Shown: positions 8,875 to 19,687 of the stretch, one piece after another
Numbering within the stretch: position 1 is the stretch's first letter
Layout: every line of letters starts with the position of its first letter
Assembly: GCA_963575745.1 (NCBI GenBank)
Contig: CAUYUJ010015282.1
Location: 289,151 to 353,150, forward strand
Direction: 5' to 3'
DNA from: Prorocentrum cordatum
Taxonomy: Eukaryota; Sar; Dinophyceae; Prorocentrales; Prorocentraceae
Length of the DNA: 64,000 bases
Notes under the pieces: model-generated
What the model was told of the DNA's origin: nothing
Seen by the model: only the letters and a program-made list of their open reading frames with translations
Databases searched by the model: none
Position numbers and translations under genes: made by a program

Positions 8875-10541
8875 ATGCTCCGCCGCCGCGCCGGCCGGAT
8901 GCCGCGCCGCCGCGCTGGCACCGCCGCCTCGCTCGCCCGCGGTGCCCGGGGCGGCCGTGCCGGTGCGCTCGCCGCGGCGCTCGCCGCTGCCGCGGCGCTC
9001 GGGGCCGCGGGCCTGACCGCCGCCCGCCACGGCGCGGTGCAATCGGCCTCTCCCGCACTGGCCGCGCCGCGCAGCGTCGCGGCGGGGCCCCGTGCGGCGG
9101 CCGCGGTGGCCGCGGCTTCGCGCCAGGGCGGGGGCCGTTGCGCGCGCGGGCTCGCTGCCGCGGGGGGCGCCGAGGGCGCAGCGGAGGTTGCTCGAAGAGC
9201 CACCAAAAACGTAAACATGACTTCTCGGAGGTCCGCGCGGATGTCGTGGATCGGCGCTGGGCCCCCGAGCGGCGCCTCCGGCGCCGCCTCGGGCGCGCTC
9301 CGCGCGCCAGGGGAGGGGATTTAGCGCAGACCCGAGGATTCTGCGCAGACCTCCGACAGTGTACGTTTATCCAATTTTTTCTTCTTCCAGCTGCGGCCGA
9401 GGCTGCGGCCGAGGGGGCGTCTGGCGGGGAGGCTTTGCGGGTGCAGATGGACAAAGCCAAGTCGAACGTGGCGGCGGCGCAGGCGCTCTACAACGTGCAG
9501 TCGACCACCACCGCGGTAAACGAGGAGGCGGTGCAGAAGGCGTGGGCGGACCTTGCGGAGCAGCAGTCGTTGCTGATGCGGCTCACCACCGAGCTTGCCG
9601 ACGGCCGCGCCTCGATGCAGGCGGAGGTGAAGGCAGAGGCCGAGGCGAAGCAGCGCGAGGCCCAGGCAAAGGAGCGCGAGCTTCAGGAGGCGCTGCGCAA
9701 ACTTGAGGCGCAGCAGGCAGCGATGCGGGCGGAGGCAGAGGCGAAGGAGCGTGAGGCAGAGGCAAAGCTGCGCGAACTGCAGGAGACTCTGCGCAACCTT
9801 GAGGCGCAACAGGCAGAACTGAGGGCAGAGGCGGAGGCGAAGGAGCGGGAGGCAGGGGCAAAGGAGCGCGAGGCAGAGGCCAAGGAGCGCGAGGCAGAGG
9901 CAAAGCAGCGTGAGGCGGAGGCCAGGGAGGAAAGGCTGCAGGCGACGGTGCGCAGGCTCGAGTGGAGCCTCGAGGGCAGGGGCAAGGAGGTGAGCAGGGC
10001 GGAGGCCAGGGAGCGCGAGGCGAGGACGAGGGAGCGCAACCTGGCGGCCCTGCTGGAAGACCAGGGCCAGGCGCTCGCCGAGGCATCGAGGGCGGCGGCG
10101 GAGGAGGAGCGGGTGCGCGGTGCCGCCGCGGCTGCGCGCTCGGACCTGCTCCTCGCGATGCTCAAGGTCGTGGGGGACCGGGCCCAGAACGCCACCGGCG
10201 GCGAGCCCATCCCGGACCTGGCCGAGCAGCGCGAGGCGGCCCTGGAGGGTGCGCGCGCCAACGCCCAGAGAGTCACCGAGCTGGAGGCCGAGACCGAGCT
10301 GGCGCGAGCTGAGCTGGAAGAGATGAGGGCCTCGCTGGAGACGGAGAGGCGTGCAGATCGCGGCGCTGCGCTGGTCGAGGCGAGGGCGCGGGCGAAGTTT
10401 TTGGACAGGGCGCTGACTAGCATAGCCAGCGAGTCTGGCGCCTTCGGCGCCGGCAACCTGTTCGGGCTTTTGAAGCGTCGGAGCAACGACGAGGTTGTGC
10501 AGGACATCCTGGAACGTGTGGACAAGCTGAAGGCGCGCTAG
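8875..10541 (+). CDS. Two-exon coiled-coil protein with signal-peptide-like N-terminus
   Basis: Exon 1 is 8875-9210 and exon 2 about 9402-10541, giving roughly 491 residues; both junctions are phase 0 (donor GTAAAC at 9211, acceptor GAG at 9399-9401; the stronger pyrimidine tract ends in CAG at 9390). Exon 1 starts with Arg-rich residues followed by a hydrophobic Ala/Leu core (ALAAALAAAAALGAAGL), as in secretory or bipartite plastid-targeting leaders. Exon 2 is one long charged helix: repeated EAEAKEREAEAK units (9615-9930), a second coiled coil, then a compact C-terminus (GNLFGLLKRRSNDEVVQDIL). It is probably a structural or scaffolding protein. An ATG at 8859 in another frame was not chosen because it lacks the hydrophobic leader. 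Confidence 0.65.
9216..9364. repeat. Terminal-inverted-repeat element inside the intron
   Basis: Arms at 9216-9240 and 9341-9364 are imperfect inverted repeats built on ACTTCTCGGAGGTC versus GACCTCCGACAGT. The core (GGCGCCTCCGGCGCCGCC, then GCGCGCTCCGCGCG) matches a second copy at 13819-13938. The element fills nearly the whole intron, so the intron may derive from it. Confidence 0.6.
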
Positions 10542-10759
10542 TGATGGCCACGTCGGCAACTTCTCTGAATTCCCCGCCTTTCAGCCTCGTCCAGCCCGGC
10601 TGCGCCGTGACTTTGTATCCAGAGAGCCCGGTGTCCCAGTGAGGAGGAGCACACCTCACAGGAGGACGAGGGGACAGGCAGGACGGGGACATATTCTTGG
10701 TCGTTGCGATTCTAGGCTCGACGAGGGTAGCTCAGGTGGAGAAGCGAGGGGAGGGGGAG
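10542..10759. other. Presumed 3' flank of the coiled-coil gene
   Basis: Unique sequence without repeats or a convincing frame. No AATAAA signal is seen, but dinoflagellate genes often lack one. Probably 3' untranslated and intergenic DNA. Confidence 0.4.
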
Positions 10760-11652
10760 CATGATGTTGATGATGCTAATTATGATATTGATCATGTTAT
10801 TGATGGTGCTGATTGTGGTGGTGGTGATGATGATGCTGATGATAATGACGACGATGATGATGCTGATGATGATGCTGATGCTGCTGATGATGCTAATGCT
10901 GATGATGATCGTGATGATGTTGTTGATGATGCTGATGCTGGTGTTGCTGCTGATGATGATGCTGGTGCTGATGCTGATGCTCATGATGATGCTGCTGATG
11001 CTGGTGATGCTGATGATGATGATGCTGTTGATGATCTTGATGATGATTATGATACTGATGCTGCTGATGACGATGATGTTGATGATGGTGCTGATGATGC
11101 TGAAATTTGATGATAATGATGTGCACTATGACGATGATGCTGGTACTGATGATGCTGATGATGATGGTGATGATGCTGACGATGATGATAGTGTTGCTAC
11201 TGATGATGATGATGCTGATGCGTATGATGATGCTGATGCTGCAGATGATGGTGAATATGATGATGCTGCTGATGATGCTGCTGATGTTGATGATTATGAT
11301 GATGATGATGATGACGATACTGATGCTGCTGCTGATGATGATGACGATGACGATGATTATGATGATGATTGTGATGCTGATGACGATGCTGGTGATGATG
11401 CTGATGCTGCTGATGATGATGATGACGATGGTGATGCTGATGCTGATGATGCTGATAATGATGATGACGATGATGGCGATGATGATGATAACTATAATGA
11501 TGGTGATGATGATGAGGATGCGGATGATGATGATGATGATTATGATGAGGATGACGATGAGATGAGGATTTGATGATGATCCTGATCATGATGATGATGA
11601 TGATGGTGATGCTGATGTTGATCTTGATGATGATGATGATGATGATGGTGCA

Positions 11653-11701
<49 letters not shown>

Positions 11702-11900
11702 ATGATGATGATGATGATGCTGATTATGATGATGATGATGATGATGCTGCTGATGATGATGATGATGCTGCTGATGATGTTGATGATGATTATGGTGGTG
11801 GTGGTGATGATGATGATGGTGGTGGTGGTGGTGATGATGACGATGTGGTGATGATAATGTGGTGATGGTGGTGGTGATCATGATGATGATGATGATGCGG
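10760..11900. repeat. 1.1-kb GAT/GCT trinucleotide array
   Basis: A very long imperfect array of GATGATGCT-type triplets. It stays open in most frames on both strands (poly-Asp, poly-Met, poly-His, poly-Ile), a consequence of composition. Variant triplets (AAT, TAT, GGT) are scattered, so it is old rather than freshly expanded. The 3' end runs into GGT and GAG triplets to 11960. Confidence 0.95.
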
Positions 11901-11960
11901 CGGCGGCGTCGGCCGAGGAGGCCGAGGAGGAGGAGGAGAAGGAGGAGCAGGAGGAGAATG

Positions 11961-13080
11961 AGGCGGAGGATGTGGACTTCGGCCCATCCTGCCGCTGTGG
12001 TTACGTGGGTTGTGGACCAAATGCCTTTCAGATGCCTCTTGGGGTCTTCTCGGGTGCCTCTTCAAGGCCTTTCGGGGGCTTCTGGGGAGCCTTTTGTCTT
12101 GAGGTCTGCTGGGGGCTTTTGAGGGGCCTCTGGGGCCTTCCTGGGGGCTTCTTGGTGGGCTACTGGGTGCCCTTCAAGCCCCCCCTTTTGGTCCTCTCTT
12201 CGAGCCGTCTAGAGGGCATCTTTAGGCGCGCTTGGCAGTTTGAAGGCCGTCTTGGGCTGGGTGATATTGAGGGACTCTGGAGCAAGATCGAAAAGCTGAA
12301 AGCTTAGCATGTTTTCATGGTTGTAGTGACCTCCAGCCAGTGCCGCCGATCGGGGGCATAACTAATGTTATCGGGAATGGACGGCGACGACAACGCACGA
12401 CCAGCGATCGACGAGCGGGATCATTACGACGACGACCGACGGACGGGGTAACGACAACGGTTGACGATGACAATGCCGACGACGATGATGACGACGATGA
12501 TGACGACGCCGAACACGAACACAAACACGAAGACGAAGACGAACACGACGACGACGACGATGACGACGACGACGACGGCGACAATGACGACGACGATGGC
12601 GACGACGACGACGACGACCACGACTCGTGTCCGAGCAATACCACGCCATATACTATGCACCTCTTGCCTGGCAGCGCGCGAGTGGGCGCCTCTTGGGGCC
12701 TCTGGGCTCTTGGGGGCTTCTGGGGGTTCTTTCGGGGCCTTTCTGGGGCTTCTTGGGGTTTTCTTGGGGTTTTCTTGGGGGGCCTCGTGGTGATCTCTTG
12801 GGGGCCTAGGGCGGTCTCTTGGAGTTGTCTTGGGTCGGAGGACTGGAAGGGTCAGTTCGGGTTCAACCTCTTAAGGCCACTGGGGGGCCTCTCGGGGTCG
12901 TCTTGAGAGCTCCCTGGGCTATCTTGGGGCCGTCTTGGGCCGTCCTGGCTCCTCCTCGGGGCCTCTTTGGATGTCTTGCGACGATCTGGGGGGCCTCGTG
13001 GACCGCCGTCGTCGCTTCGAACAAATGTAGCAAAATCTAACAAAAAAAACCGTCAGGATTTTGACGATTTTGCCATACTG
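11961..13080. repeat. TTGGGG-type repeats around a GAC array
   Basis: 12030-12300 and 12670-12990 are the same degenerate GGGGCTTCTTGGGG family as at 6180. Between them, 12455-12633 is a GAC/GAT triplet array. No gene is seen. An A-rich patch at 13040-13060 follows. Confidence 0.75.
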
Positions 13081-13090
13081 CCCCTTCCCC

Positions 13091-13320
13091 CCCTCTTCCG
13101 GAACCGGAGAACTCACTCCCCGAGCCGGAGAACTGGCGCACCTCCCCCCATCCCGCCTCCGGAACCCGAAGAACTCCCCCCCCCCCTCGGAACCGGAGAA
13201 TTGGCGCCCCCCCGCCCAAACCCTTGTCCCCGGCAGAGCAACCCTGGCCCCCCTCCCAGCGGAGCTGAAGCTCTTACTCTAGGTTGCAGCCTGAGCTTTA
13301 GCTTCAGCTTTTTGAAACTC
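13091..13320. repeat. Three direct repeats of a GGAACCGGAGAACT motif, then an AGCTGAAGCT inverted repeat
   Basis: GGAACCGGAGAACT-like units occur near 13099, 13122 (as GAGCCGGAGAACT) and 13188, separated by C-runs. At 13262-13312, AGCTGAAGCT and AGCTTCAGCT form an inverted pair. No coding sequence is seen from here to 13570. Confidence 0.5.
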
Positions 13321-13570
13321 ACGCCGAGTCGGCGGATTTGGGTGTCGTGGGTCAGCTCGCAGAGCCTCCAAGACGGCCTAAGAGGCCTCCAAGAGAGCCC
13401 AGAGCTCCAGGACGCCGCCCTGGGACCACAACGGAGTCCCAGCACGCCGTCCTGGGAGCATGTTGGCGTCAGCATCGCGTCCAGGGCCTCTGGAAAGGGC
13501 ACGCGGCGATCCCTGGAAGCGTCCGAGACAGCCCGAATATCGGGGGTCTGGGGCCGTGAGTAGTGATTTT

Positions 13571-13608
13571 CCAATATTGGAGCCTCAGTGCTGAGGAGCC
13601 AATATTGG
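13571..13608. repeat. Hairpin with CCAATATTGG ends
   Basis: An 18-bp imperfect inverted repeat (16 of 18 pairs) with CCAATATTGG at both outer ends and CTCAG/CTGAG near the loop. It stands alone, with no flanking gene. Confidence 0.7.
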
Positions 13609-13818
13609 GCACTTCGTGCTGATTCTGCGCGTAACTAAATCTGGTCTTCACGCAGGGGCTGCAAAACACTGCGCTCAATGCCTGCGGCACGGTGGCGGAT
13701 CGAGATTGATGCAGCAACACGGGCCTCCTCCGAATCCAGTGATCATCTGGCAACGACGATCCACGACCCACGATTTTTTACTTTATGCATGCGCCGAATA
13801 ATAAAACACATGAACTTT

Positions 13819-13938
13819 GGGCGCTCTGCGCTGATTTCTTGGATGCGCGCTGGGCCGCCTCCGGCGCCGCCCCTGGCGCGCTCCGCGCGTCAGGGAAGGG
13901 GGTCCAGCGCAGACCCGAGAAGTCCGCGCGGAGCGCCA
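13819..13938. repeat. Second copy of the intron TIR element
   Basis: Arms at 13819-13840 and 13917-13938 pair at 17 of 22 positions (GGCGCTCTGCGC versus GCGCGGAGCGCC). The internal core shares GCCTCCGGCGCCGCC, GCGCGCTCCGCGCG, CAGGGGA-like and AGCGCAGACCCGAG segments with the copy inside the intron at 9216-9364. A pyrimidine tract and TGCAG (13965-13979) follow, as at an intron 3' end, but I see no exon. Confidence 0.6.
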
Positions 13939-14240
13939 CAAGTTTCTGCTTATATGGTTTTTCTTTTCCTAATGCAGATTTTTCTGGGCCTCTCCGGTCC
14001 GCATCCTCTGCCTGCGCTCTAGCCCTCCTCCTTCAGCTGACACGCGTCGATCTTCGAGGACGCAGTGCCTGCCATCCACGCCCCAGGCGTCGCACTGTCT
14101 GAAGCATGCGATTGACACCTGTACCCCAGGCGCTCTGTTTGCCTTTTGAAGGGATTGCAATTGACACCTGTGCCCAGGGCAATCATGTGACCCAAGTGCT
14201 TCCTTACACCACCTGCCTCCACTTTTCGATACGTATCCAG

Positions 14241-14515
14241 GACTTCTTTCGGGCTCCCCTCTTCAACAGCGACTATGTCCAGAAGGAGGTGCACGCCATC
14301 GACAACGAGCACGCCAAGAATGTGATCTGGGCAGGCAAAGCGGGAGTGGGGCGATGGGATCTCAAGGCGCACGGATGAGTATCGGGCGGAGGAGATTTGA
14401 TAAGGCACGATTGTGGGTGGTGGACAGCGGCAGCAACATGGAGGTTGTACGGCTCGGGCAGCAAAGCGTCTCAGCGGCATATGAAGCCAGTGTCTAACAT
14501 TGTTTCGGGAGAAGG
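14241..14515 (+). CDS. Insulysin-like M16 metalloprotease exons (fragment)
   Basis: M16 proteases are zinc enzymes that degrade peptides; the HxxEH site would lie upstream and is not present here. An exon at 14241-14321 follows a CCAG acceptor and encodes DFFRAPLFNSDYVQKEVHAI followed by DNEHAKN, matching the conserved block after the zinc site (FF..PLF......EV.A.DSEH.KN). A second stretch, about 14436-14515, encodes TWRLYGSGSK ... HMKPVSNIVSGE, matching the following WRL...H..S.F..GN block. The junction between them is unsure: a GT donor at 14322 does not keep phase, whereas a GC donor near 14337 would. No other exons were found within 1 kb, so this is a fragment or a gene with very long introns. 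Confidence 0.5.
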
Positions 14516-14586
14516 ATCCAATCATATGCACACCCGAGTATCGCAAGGCAGGCGACAGGGACGACGGAAGGAGAGTCTCCGATATG

Positions 14587-14850
14587 GGCCACGAAGCAGG
14601 TGAGGGGTGTGCCAAAGTGGGGCGGGGTTGCCATGCGAGCGCTGCCATTGGGGCCTTCGGTGGTGCCCCCCGATGGGGCCACGAAGCGTGTGAGGGGTGC
14701 AGAAATGGGGCGGGGCCGCAATGCGGGCGCTGCCACTCGGGCATTCGGTGGAGCTCCCCATAAGGCCACGAAGCGTGTGAGCGGTGCCGAACTGAGGCGG
14801 GGCCGCCATGCAGGCGCTGCCAATGTGGCCTTTAGTGGAGCTCCCGCTAT
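14587..14850. repeat. Three tandem copies of an ~88-bp unit
   Basis: Units begin GGCCACGAAGC near 14588, 14678 and 14764 and end with GGTGGAGCTCCC-like sequence. They share GGGGCGGGGCCGC and GCGCTGCCA cores. A short TA repeat (14850-14858) closes the array. Confidence 0.8.
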
Positions 14851-15279
14851 ATATATATGGTTTCGCTGAGGTTGCACATGGTTGTCAGGAAGCAGTGGTT
14901 TCGAAATTGTTTTCTGTGGAACTTGTGCAGCATGCCTGGTAGAGCAGCATCGTTTTGTCTTGGATTCCAAGTGCAGTTCTCCGATGCTGCTGATGATGCT
15001 GATGATGCTGACAATGCTGCAGCTCTATTTTTCATGCCCACGGGGTGTTCTCTCACCATTTCGTATAACCATAAGCTGTGATACTCCCATCGGTGACCCC
15101 CCAGAGCTTTTCGTATGAGCCTGGATGCGCACCGTGCCGCTTGTTCATCTGTGTTTTTACATACGTTTATATACACACCGACAAGCTAGCCAGCGTTGAC
15201 CCCGTATAGTGCGTGTTCCAGCAATCCATGTCGTGCGATACGTTGTTGTGCAACCGATGTGGGCGATATAAATTGTGCT

Positions 15280-15850
15280 AGCTATGTGGTGCACTGTAGG
15301 TTGTGCAATCTATGTGGTGCAGTCTAAGTGGTGCAAGTTTTGTGGTACAACCGATGCTGCACAATATATATATATATACTTCTACATAAATATATAGATA
15401 TGGAATGCTACCTGTGTGGTGCAGTACATGATTTACGACTGGCGTGGTGCACGTTAAGTTGTGTATCGTTGGTATGCAATACATATTGTGCAATTTCGGT
15501 ATTGCAATATGCATTGTGCAAGCGACGTGGCGCAACTTATGAGGTGCAACATGAGTGGTGCAACCTACTTCGTGCAAGCAATATCTTGAACCCTGTGTGG
15601 GACACACTTGTTCTGATATCAATGCTGTGCTACCTCTGCTGTGTGGTTTAGATTGGACAACCCATGTTGTGCTGTACGCGTTGTGCTCTCTATGGTGTGT
15701 AACCTTTGGGGGGATGGGGAAGGGGGGGCAACATAGGTGGTACAATCCATGGTGTCCAATACATTGTGAGCGGTAATGCGGTGCAATCTGTGCTGTGTAA
15801 TGATGCGCAGTCTATGTGGTGCAATATGTGTGGGGCACTTCGCGAGGTGT
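15280..15850. repeat. Degenerate 14-bp tandem array (GTGGTGCA-type)
   Basis: TGCA recurs every 14 bases at the start (TGCACTGTAGGTTG, TGCAATCTATGTGG, and so on), becoming more diverged towards 15850. TA microsatellites at 15363-15378 and 15858-15870 interrupt it. Low GC compared with the neighbourhood. No gene is seen from 14870 to 16200. Confidence 0.7.
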
Positions 15851-16202
15851 CATATGTATATATATATGTATATTGTGGGTTCTATGTAGTGCACCTGGTC
15901 GAAACACGAGTTGGCACATCCCGTGCTCTTGCAAACATCCCACCCACCCACCCGTAATTTGGTTTGCAAAACCAATAGGGTGGCGATTGTGATGCATGCT
16001 CGGCGTTGGCTGGTGCGTCTCTGCGGCCGCGCCAACCCAAACACGCGCGCGCAGCGGCCGCTGGTTTGGCGCGACCGGCGCGGCCGCGGTGGCGCTGATC
16101 GTTGGGCACATACCAGCGGGCATTTCATTGCGAGTCGGCGACTTGGGCGGGCGCGGTATCATGGCAACGTCGACATTGGCAGACGTTGCGGGCGAGTCTC
16201 TA

Positions 16203-16665
16203 ACGACTTCGACGACGACGACGACAACGACGACGACGACAACACCGACGACGACGACGACGCTGACGTTGACGACGATGACGACGATGACAACGCCGAC
16301 GACGACGCCGACGACGACGGCGACGACGACGACGACGGCGACGACGAAGACGACGACGACGTCGCCAACGAAGACGACGACGACGAGGGAGGACGGAGGA
16401 CGACGATGGCGACGACGACAGCGACGAGGGCGGGGGGAAGACGACGACGACGACGAAATAGGAGGGACAACGACGAAACGCCGGCGAAGACGACGAAGGA
16501 GGAAGGACGAGCACGGCGACAACGACGACGGAAACGACGACGACGCCAAGCCGACGACGACGACGACGAGGAAAGACAGAGGACGACGACGGCGACGACG
16601 ACGACGACAAGAGAAGGAGGGGGGACGGCGACGCCGACGACGACGACGCAAGAACGCGCGCGCGC
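16203..16665. repeat. (GAC)n trinucleotide array
   Basis: About 460 bp of GAC/ACG triplets with GGA interruptions. Both strands stay open in several frames as an artefact of composition. The last 30 bp change to CGACGACGCAAG. Confidence 0.95.
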
Positions 16666-16669
16666 TTTT

Positions 16670-17527
16670 GTTGAACATTCGTGATGCGAAACCTTGTGTT
16701 CTTGTTTGTTTTTAGCGCGCAATTTTGAATCCCTTCCGAAACCGAAGGTTCTTTGAAGGATTCAGGCATTTGCGCGCGACGACGCGCGCGTCTGCACTTC
16801 GCCCCATTTTTCGCAAAGGGTTTCTTGCGACGGCACGCGCATGACGTCCTCTTTGTTGTTGGTTTTTGTGTGAAGTGTGTATATATATATATATATATAC
16901 ATGCACACACATAAAGAAGTATGATACATATATTATAGAAACAAAATAGATTCTCAAGACAGGCCGCGCGCAAGGGCGCTCGAACTATTTCGACGCGCGC
17001 GCGAAGCCCGCTTCGTAGCATCATTTGAACATGTTGCGCAACCTTTAACTTCCTCGAACTCGCGAGAGCACGCCCGCAAGCTTGTTGTCAAAAGTCATTT
17101 TGCGAAACCATGTGCTTTCATATTTTTGTGACATTCGATTGGTAAATCTTTACGGCACCGGTTGTTTTTGGCGGATTTCGGCATGCGCGCGCGCCAACGC
17201 GCGCGCGTCAACGCGGTTCGTTGCAAGGGGCCTTTGAAAACTGAACTTTTTTGGAGGGATCGATGCCGGTTGGCCTGGGATGGTATGAGCTCGCTAGTAA
17301 AGGTGTTCTGGTCGACTTGGGAATGCAGATCTCTTGGTTCAGACATGAAAACGGATACGTTTGAGGTTTTTTTTTGGGGGGTCTGCGCATCATGCAATTT
17401 TCATTTGACTTCCAGGGGGGGATCTGCGCATCATGCAATTTTGCATTTGAGCTCCAGGGGGGGGTCTGTCGCCGCCGCTGCCGGAAACGGCGACGCCGAA
17501 GACGGCGACGGCGACGACGACGACGAC

Positions 17528-17587
<60 letters not shown>

Positions 17588-19687
17588 CCGCGGGCCCGCG
17601 GGGGTTGCCGGGCCCCCCGAGAGCGACGCCACGGCGCGTCGTCTCGTCGCATCGTGCCTCTTCAACTTTTCGTTCCCCGTTTCATCCCCTTCCCCCTCCA
17701 TCGTCCCCCTCTGATTCCCTTCTCCTTGCCTTCCTTTCCGTTTTCCTCATCATTTTTTTCCTGCACCTCCGTATATCCCTTCCTCCCTCCTCCCTCCTCC
17801 TCCCCCATCCCTCCTCCTCCTCCTCTCCTCCTCCTCCTCCTCCTCCTCCTCCTCCTCCGCCTCCTCCGCGCCGCGCCTTTATCGGCCCGCGACGACGGCG
17901 CCGCGGGCCGCGGGCCGCGGCCCGCGGTCGCCGCGGCCGCCGCGCCGCCGCCCGCCAGCCGCAGGCCTGGCGGCGGCGAAGTGGGGGGAGAGGAAGGAGA
18001 GAGCAGCGAGGTACGAAAGTGGGACGTGGGACGGGGAAGTGTTGAAGGGAAGGGGGGGGGAGGAATGAGGGATGAGGATGAAGGGGAGGAAAGGAAGAAG
18101 GATGGAGGAGGGGGGCGGGGGGGGAAAGGGGGGGGGGCGGAAGAGGACGGAAAAGAAGAGAAAGAGAGGAGGGTCGGAGGGAGGGGTGAAGAGAGAGGGA
18201 GGGGGCGAGGGAAGAAGGGGATAGGGGGGGGGGTGGGGGAGGAGGATAGATAAGAGAATGTGGGACGAGAGGACGGCAAGGAGGGCGCGAGAGGAATGGG
18301 GGGAAAAATGGAGGGTGGAGTACTAATGAGTTCGATGGTGAGGGGGGGGGGGGGGGGGGGGGGGGCGGAGGGCGGGCAGGAGGGGGGGTGGGGTCACGAA
18401 GGCTGGGGAAGGGGGATGAGGGAGAGAGAGGGAGTGGGAGGAGGAGAGGGGGGGGAGGAGAGAACGGGCGGGCAAGGGGAAGTTGGAGATAACGGGACGA
18501 GGTAACGAGAGAGGTGCAAGGAGGACATGAGGGAGGAGATAACGGGGGGCGATAATGAGAGAGAGGAAATAGGAAATAGGGATTGAGGGAGGAGATAACG
18601 GTAGGGAATGAGGGAGTGAAAGAGGAGAGCAGACATTTGAGAACCACGCCCACGGTTTCGCCCTGCTCGCGCGCCGTCCGGACGCGAGGCTACTGAACTG
18701 AACTGCAATGCCTAACCACAAAACGCATGCCCATGCCCAGTGCTCACCCGCCACCCGATGCCTTGCCGCCCTGTGCATCATCTCTGCTATCTCTCCTATC
18801 CCCCTCCCTCCTCCCTCCCCCTCCCCCCCCCTCCCCTCCATCTCCAGCTCCCGCGCCACCGCGTCCCCAGGCGGAAGAACGCGTTGCCAGGCCGGGGGCT
18901 GGGCCTGGGCCGACCAATCCTCTTCTTTATCCCCCTCCACCTTCTCCCTCCTCCTCCTCCTCATCATCATCATCCCCTCCTCCCTCCTCCTCGCCATCAT
19001 CGCCATCACCGCCAGAATCGCAACGTCGCAACCCTCATCACAAAATCATCATCCTCATCATCATCATCATCATCATCGTCGTTATCACCATCGTCATCGA
19101 CATCGCCATCGTGATCGCCACCGTCAACCGTCAGCCGTCAGGCTAGGTAACCGTTCTTCTCGCCCCTCGCCGAGAGCACGCCGCGCGCCGAATCCCGCAT
19201 AACTGCACGGCGCCGATCGCAGAAGCCTTTTCCCCTTTCCCTTCCCCTCCAAACTCCGATATGTTTCCCCCCTCTGCCCGCTGCCCCCATTCCCTCCTCC
19301 AGGTCACCCCGTGCCCGCATGCCCCCCTTATTTCCCCCCCCACCCCCCCGTTTTCTGACATCGTCAGCCCCCCTCACCCCTCGCAGATTCTCATCATATC
19401 CATTCTCTTTGTCTCGCCTCTCGTCGTTGACCTCCTCCCTCCTCCTCCTCCTCCTCATCGCTCCTCCCCCTCCTCCTCAACCTCCTCCTTCTCGTCCTCA
19501 TTCTGATCCTACTCCACCTCCTCCTCTTCCTCTTCCCTCCTCCTCCTCCTCCCCCTACCCCTTCAGTTCTCCACCTACTAATTCCTACCTGCTCTCGCTG
19601 AGCGTCTAGATTGCCGCGCAATCCCCTCAGGCCTCAAGCGAGCACCCGAGGCCCCTCGGCCCTCGGCCCCTCGGCCCCTCGGGGCCT
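16670..19687. repeat. Gene-free low-complexity tract
   Basis: No supportable gene. Contents in order: TA repeat (16879-16900); a direct repeat of about 40 bp with TCTGCGCATCATGCAATTTT (17388-17465, two full copies and a partial third); GAC/GGC triplets (17470-17590); CCT triplets (17770-17870); a G-rich purine strand (18000-18640) with a 24-G run at 18342-18365; and pyrimidine-rich DNA with CAT triplets (18780-19600). Confidence 0.7.

Noticed and set aside
10697-11881. Poly-Asp, poly-Met and poly-His frames
   Set aside because: All frames of one GAT/GCT array on both strands.
15240-15850. Regular spacing reminiscent of a CRISPR array
   Set aside because: Units are 14 bp, degenerate and without spacers; a eukaryotic minisatellite is the better explanation.
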